Assembly: GCA_032158125.1 (NCBI GenBank)
Contig: JASKOT010000010.1
Span: forward strand, 248,001-312,000
Reading direction: 5' to 3'
DNA length: 64,000 nucleotides
DNA from: Papiliotrema nemorosa
Taxonomy: Eukaryota > Basidiomycota > Tremellomycetes > Tremellales > Rhynchogastremaceae
The notes below the pieces were generated by a model that saw nothing but the letters and a program-made list of their open reading frames with translations, was not told the origin of the DNA and ran no database searches. Numbering within the stretch: the stretch's first letter is position 1; each line of letters begins with the position of its first letter. The translations under genes were made by a program, and so were the position numbers. This document shows positions 59,661 through 64,000 of the stretch, piece after piece.

Positions 59661-60501
59661 CTACTCACTGCATTCATTCCACTGGTCGATCGCAGCGTAT
59701 CCGAGAGCCATGGTCGTTGCTACCCATTTCCACTTCTTTTCAGCTACTTACGGAGACACACAAAAGTCGACGACTTACAGCAACGTCAGAAGGCGTTTGA
59801 TGACGCTTTGTCAACCAGTACATGTACGCGGGTTCCACAGCAAAGTGCTAATGGTCAGCGGAACTCTTGCCATGGAAAAAGACTGACCATGACAGCTGCG
59901 AATACCCCCGAGGCGGGCAAGACGTACTTGCCCAAGTGCTCCACTATCTTTGCTCTGAAGAGATCGGCATAGTACCCCCATCCGAAGAGAGCGAAGAGGA
60001 GGATGAACTCGAGGACGGCGAGAATTCCTGCGAAGGGGAATAATGGAGGGGGAGAGTAATAGTTCAAGACGGGCTTCGCGGGCTACACATCTGTCAATAC
60101 CACCATGCACTCGCTGCAATCAAGTTCAAGATTCCTGCGTACCGGTTTGAAATGAACCAGAGCGTCATATCGCCATTCTCGTAGTCTGGCCGTAGCATCC
60201 TCGTACCCCTTCACAGGCGGATCAAAGGGGATCTCGAGTCTGATCTCTTTATGGTCCGGCGGAGGATGATAGAATACCACACAGTGTCTACCTCTCGGCT
60301 CGAGAATGGCGATATGTAAATGGCCAAGGTTTCCGGGGATATTCAGACGATGTTTGATAATGGCGATAAGGTGGTCTGGTCTGCCATTCAATTCGAGGGT
60401 GATATCGGTGCTGGGGAGTCAGCAGCGAGCCAATTTGCTACCCTTAGGAAACGGGAAACGACTTGCAATTCTTGTTGTTCTCTCGACGGCTTTAGAGACA
60501 T
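59661..60501 (-). CDS. integral membrane protein resembling DUF2470 proteins
   Basis: The rebuilt protein contains HLHIAILEPRGRHCVVFYHPP, IPFDPPVKGYEDATARLREW, two hydrophobic helices (PLFPFAGILAVLEFILLFALFGWGYY and VLPASGVFAAVMHFAVEPAYMYWL) and a terminal KKWKWVATTMALGYAAIDQWNECSE, after which the stop is at 59661-59663. This order, a globular front with an IPFDPP motif followed by membrane helices and a WKW-x-G-x-AxxxF/W end, is like fungal DUF2470 membrane proteins, whose role is unknown. The N-terminus is unresolved: I use the ATG at 60501, but an ATG at 60642 on the same strand is also open. Three short introns are supported at the 3' end. Confidence 0.55.
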
Positions 60502-60748
60502 CTTGGCTGGATGATAGTGGTTCTCTGAAATGTATGGATATATATACCTGACGAGATCTTGTATCTCTAGTCGGCGGCTCGTCGTCGGAAGTGGAGGACG
60601 ATGAAATGTACCGTGGGAAACTGTCCTGATTGACTCGGACAAGGCATTCCGAGGGCGGTATCTTGAGCAGCTTCAAGGAGCGTCCAAGATACCCGCACCT
60701 ACAGAAGTAAGCCTTGAGACCAGTAAGAGCGGAGCGGAGAGCTAACAG

Positions 60749-62804
60749 ACAGTGACAGCTCCTCAAGAAGCGGAGAGCGGGGCGGTGAGCTTGCATCTGT
60801 TCCCAGTCGCACGAGCATGGTTACTGATAATTTCCATAGAGTCGCCCAAAGTCACCGGGATTGACCATAGTCATCAAGCTCGGCAAGTCGTCTTATCGCC
60901 ATTGAGATGTGCCGCCATACTGACAGATAGGAACATCGTCAATCGTCACTCCTACACCTCCGTTCATCCCTCAGATTCAGCTCCTCTCCTCGGTCGTGGA
61001 AACGGTAGTCAAGCTCAAGAGCTTGGGCCATAGAGTCGTGCTCGTCTCTTCGGGAGCCATAGGCGTCGGTTTGAGACGGATGGGACTTCAGAATAGGGGC
61101 AAGGGCCTGAGTAGGAAGCAGGTGAGTTTCGAAAGGCTGCATTCGATAAGCTCGAGATGGCGTTTCGACGAGACGCAATCTGATTCAAGGCTTTGGCGGC
61201 TATAGGACAAGGCAGATTGATCGCTTCTTTCGACAACCTCTTCTCTCAACTGGATCAGCCCATCGCTCAGGTCTTACTAACAAGGACGGACATATCAGAT
61301 GTTGGTTGTCTCGCCCTTGGCTGCCCACAAGCTGACTCGCAGCGAACGAGGTATCTCAATGCTCAAAACACATTCTCAGAATTGCTCTCAATGGGAGTGG
61401 TGCCCATCGTCAATGAGAACGACACTGTATCTGTCTCTGTCAGTCTTACCCTCGGAATGTCAGTCACCCACTGACTTTGCAGGAAATCAAATTCGGTGAT
61501 AATGATACTCTATCTGCTATAACATCTGCCATCGTCCATGCCGACTACCTCTTCCTCCTCACTGATGTCCGGTGCCTGTAAGCGGTCGAGTGCTAAAGTG
61601 TGCTCGTGACTGATGTCAAGGTACACCGACAATCCGCGAAACAATCCAGACGCAAAGCCCGTCAAGGTAGTTCGGGATATTCGTAAAGTCAGACAGCAAG
61701 GTATGCCATGGCAGCTATCCTCTTACGCCAGCTCACCATGCAGTCTCAGTGGCAACGCTGGGGACCTCCCTTGGGACGGGCGGAATGTCGACAAAACTCA
61801 TTGCGGCGGAGTTGGCGACCGCGGCGGGGACGACGACCGTGATTATGCATTCTGGGCATATTGAAGATATCTTTGGGGTAATCAAGGGTGGAGCTGGACC
61901 TTCGGGCGAGATGAGTGAGACGCCCAGGATCGACGATGGACCTTTGTGTACGAGATTTTTGAGGCAGGACGACCCGCTGAGAGAGTGCGTCCTTTTTACC
62001 TTGGTGTCTATCAGCTGACTGTAGCCGCAAATGGTGGATCGCTCACGGCTTGCATGCGGCCGGAACAGTGGTGTATGTCGAATACTGAATCGTTCGGTAC
62101 CCAACTGACCTGCAGTGTTGACGAAGGTGCCTTGCGCGGATTGCAGCGCAAAGAGGGCGGAGGGAGGTTGCTGCCCGCCGGAGTCGTTCGGGTAGAAGGA
62201 CCGTTTGCATCGCATCAAGCTGTAAAGCTTGTCGTGAGGAGGCGGAAAAGGGTACCTCTTCCCAATGCCCTACCCTCCGCCACATCCGATTCGTTCGGCT
62301 ACGACTCGTCTATCCCTTCAAGTCCTAACAGATTGCACGAGTCTATAGGCGAAACCTCGACATCTAGCGATACATCCCCTTCTTTGGGACCTCAACCGAG
62401 CACACCCACCATACATCCCGCCATGTCACTGTCCTCCTCCATCGCCTCTCTCGATCCCCTCTCACGCTCAGTACCCCCAAGTCCAGCCATTGCAGCCATA
62501 TCAGAGAAACTCAGCGCCACAACGATAGATTCCGGTCAAGCTGGTGTAAAGTTGGTACACGAGTTGGCGGTCGCTCGAGGAGAAAGGTCAGAGAGGACGT
62601 CGGTGGAAATCGAAGAGTGGGAAGAAGTCGAAGTGGGCAAGGGGCTCGCACATTATAACTCGGTCGAGATTGACAGAATAAAAGGGATGAAGAGGTGAGT
62701 CGGGTGTGCGAGTTTATCAGTGTTGACGCGATAGTTCCCACATTGAGCAGATTCTAGGTTACGTCGAGTCGGAGCATGTCGTAGATTCAATCACCTTCTT
62801 CTAG
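60749..62804 (+). CDS. PRO1: glutamate 5-kinase (proline biosynthesis), 5' end unresolved
   Basis: Glutamate 5-kinase phosphorylates glutamate, the first and feedback-regulated step of proline synthesis. The amino acid kinase domain has [60 protein letters not shown] [51 protein letters not shown] and [19 protein letters not shown] domain follows ([39 protein letters not shown]), with a Ser/Pro-rich insert of about 100 residues inside it. The last exon, joined through a GTGAGT...GATAG intron, is [17 protein letters not shown]. One intron starts with GC (60883-60930). I could not find a start ATG in frame: the exon at 60749-60784 is open upstream and probably not the first. Confidence 0.88.
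60883..60930 (+). other. GC-AG intron of the glutamate 5-kinase gene (48 nt)
   Basis: A GCAAGT donor and a TGACAGATAG acceptor. Removal gives KLG-TSSIV, the conserved ATP-binding start of the kinase. Confidence 0.75.
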
Positions 62805-63071
62805 CGAGGATCGAAACAATCGTATCACCATAGCAGTATGCTGTGCTCGTCGCGCATCTTACCATCTCATTCCATGCATAGCTGCACGTAGCCGCGGTGT
62901 GGGTCACACAGCAGATGAGCAACGGGCAAATGAGCAAAATCAAAAGTGCCACTTTCACCGAGTTGACTTTCACGCGTGTCAACAAATCCCAATCTCCACC
63001 CAACATCATCTCATATCTCATTGACTACCTGCGAGCTCATCCCTTGTGACAAAGCGACAGCACTCCTCAAC

Positions 63072-64000
63072 ATGGCAGGTCCTTCTACACCTGGTCAGCG
63101 AACGCCAGGTCGAACGAGAAAACCAGAACCATACATCGGGTTCAACGCTCGTCCTAAGGATGTTGGATCGTGAGTGTCCCACTGCGTTCGATCTTCGCTC
63201 ATGCATCTACTAACCTTCCAGGCGTACAGGTCTTCCCATGCCTCAGAATACAGCTCGAGACTCGGCGGGATACGAGCTGGCCAAGGATTTCTTCGACTCG
63301 CCGGCAGGTACAGAAGCACCCACTACGGCTCAAACTATACGTACTTCCGTTGGAGTGGCCTCTTCCATGCGCAGAGTGACGAGCCGGAGTATGGCTGCTG
63401 CTGCAGCAAATGAAGAGTCTCCCGTACCCATTGCTAAGAGATCAAGGATGAGTCAGATGGCCCCGGGTAGCGATGAGGAGGATGGCAGTGGATTAGGTCC
63501 CGAGGGTATACTGGAGGATGATGGGGTTTTATCTCATCGTGCGTATGAATCCGGCGTAGTACCACACTCTGACAAACAGGTCTATCAAGTCCAGCTCAAT
63601 GGTATGAGACGAATGGTGTGTGACGCATGTGTCAGGGTCGCAATTAACAAGACAGAAGTACCGAATGTCCCCTTGCCTCGTAAATCAATGTTACCCCCTC
63701 CTACCCCCCAGGACGACTATGAAAGGCTCCCAACTCCTCAGAAGACGGGGCGAAAATCACGTCCTGGAATGGCAAGAGAAGCGCCTTCACCGGCCAAATC
63801 AACGTATTCGCATTTGGGCCCTTCGCCGGCCAAATCGACCACTTCTTCCCGACATGTTGCGGACGAGCTGGATTTGGACCTGGATGATATGGATGACGAC
63901 GATATGGATTTGGACCTCAATGATGATTCGAGAGGACAGATCCCGCCCACTCCGTCGGCTAAAGGTTCGCCGGCCAGACGAAAGTCGAAGAAGAGTGTGG
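63072..64000 (+). CDS. unknown protein, partial at the window end
   Basis: The ATG at 63072 begins MAGPSTPGQRTPGRTRK. The 3' end lies beyond the window. Three introns are supported: after VGS, after VLSH, and one joining VQLN to EVPNVPLPRKS. The protein is Ser/Pro/basic with an SSMRRVTSRSMAAAAANEE segment, two APSPAKST/GPSPAKST repeats and a strongly acidic Asp/Leu run (near 63865-63935). It is probably a nuclear, CDK-phosphorylated scaffold by composition, but I recognise no family. Confidence 0.6.

Overview
The window is nuclear DNA from a basidiomycete yeast or fungus, most likely a tremellomycete of the Cryptococcus/Kwoniella type. I infer this from dense genes on both strands, many short introns (about 35-70 nt) with GT-AG ends and CTRAY-like branch sites close to the acceptor, roughly half GC, and the particular gene set (a Zap1-type zinc regulator, fungal MutM/Fpg glycosylase, PSTAIRE Pho85 kinase, RWDD2-like, SPP, Mak5). 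I see no transposon, CRISPR array, rRNA or convincing tRNA.

Layout. 0-5.3 kb: GPI1 (GPI-anchor GlcNAc transferase subunit), an RWD protein and a conserved unknown. 6.4-10.6 kb: glutathione synthetase and a Syo1/HEATR3-like ribosomal-protein import adaptor. 11.0-15.0 kb: a ZAP1-like zinc-finger regulator and a secreted double-psi beta-barrel protein. 15.4-20.6 kb: NOP8, NSE1 of the SMC5/6 complex and an RGG-tailed unknown. 21.5-28.3 kb: signal peptide peptidase, a GH3/PA14 beta-glucosidase and meiotic MND1. 28.7-34.1 kb: PRPP synthetase, eIF2A and a tiny SERF-family gene. 34.6-37.0 kb: two adjacent orphan genes with the same architecture. 37.0-44.3 kb: a PAQR/HlyIII membrane protein, the MAK5 helicase and an Ace2/Swi5-type factor. 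46.1-53.7 kb: an unknown, PHO85, SYF2 and a Cys-rich unknown. 54.6-64.0 kb: Fpg DNA glycosylase, sphingosine-1-phosphate lyase, a membrane protein resembling DUF2470 proteins, glutamate 5-kinase, and the start of a gene that runs off the window.

The genes are mostly unlinked housekeeping functions. There is a loose ribosome-biogenesis theme (SYO1, NOP8, MAK5), but nothing in the order suggests a cluster or a mobile or defence island. The interest is mainly in gene structure: at least four GC-AG introns in two nearby genes, a 7-nt internal microexon, a start codon split by an intron, an acceptor without AG, and introns that are multiples of three and stop-free. The best candidates for undescribed biology are the tandem orphan pair at 34.6-37.0 kb and the Cys-rich protein at 51.9-53.7 kb. 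Exon boundaries were placed by eye from frame, splice signals and remembered family conservation, without alignment or transcript data.
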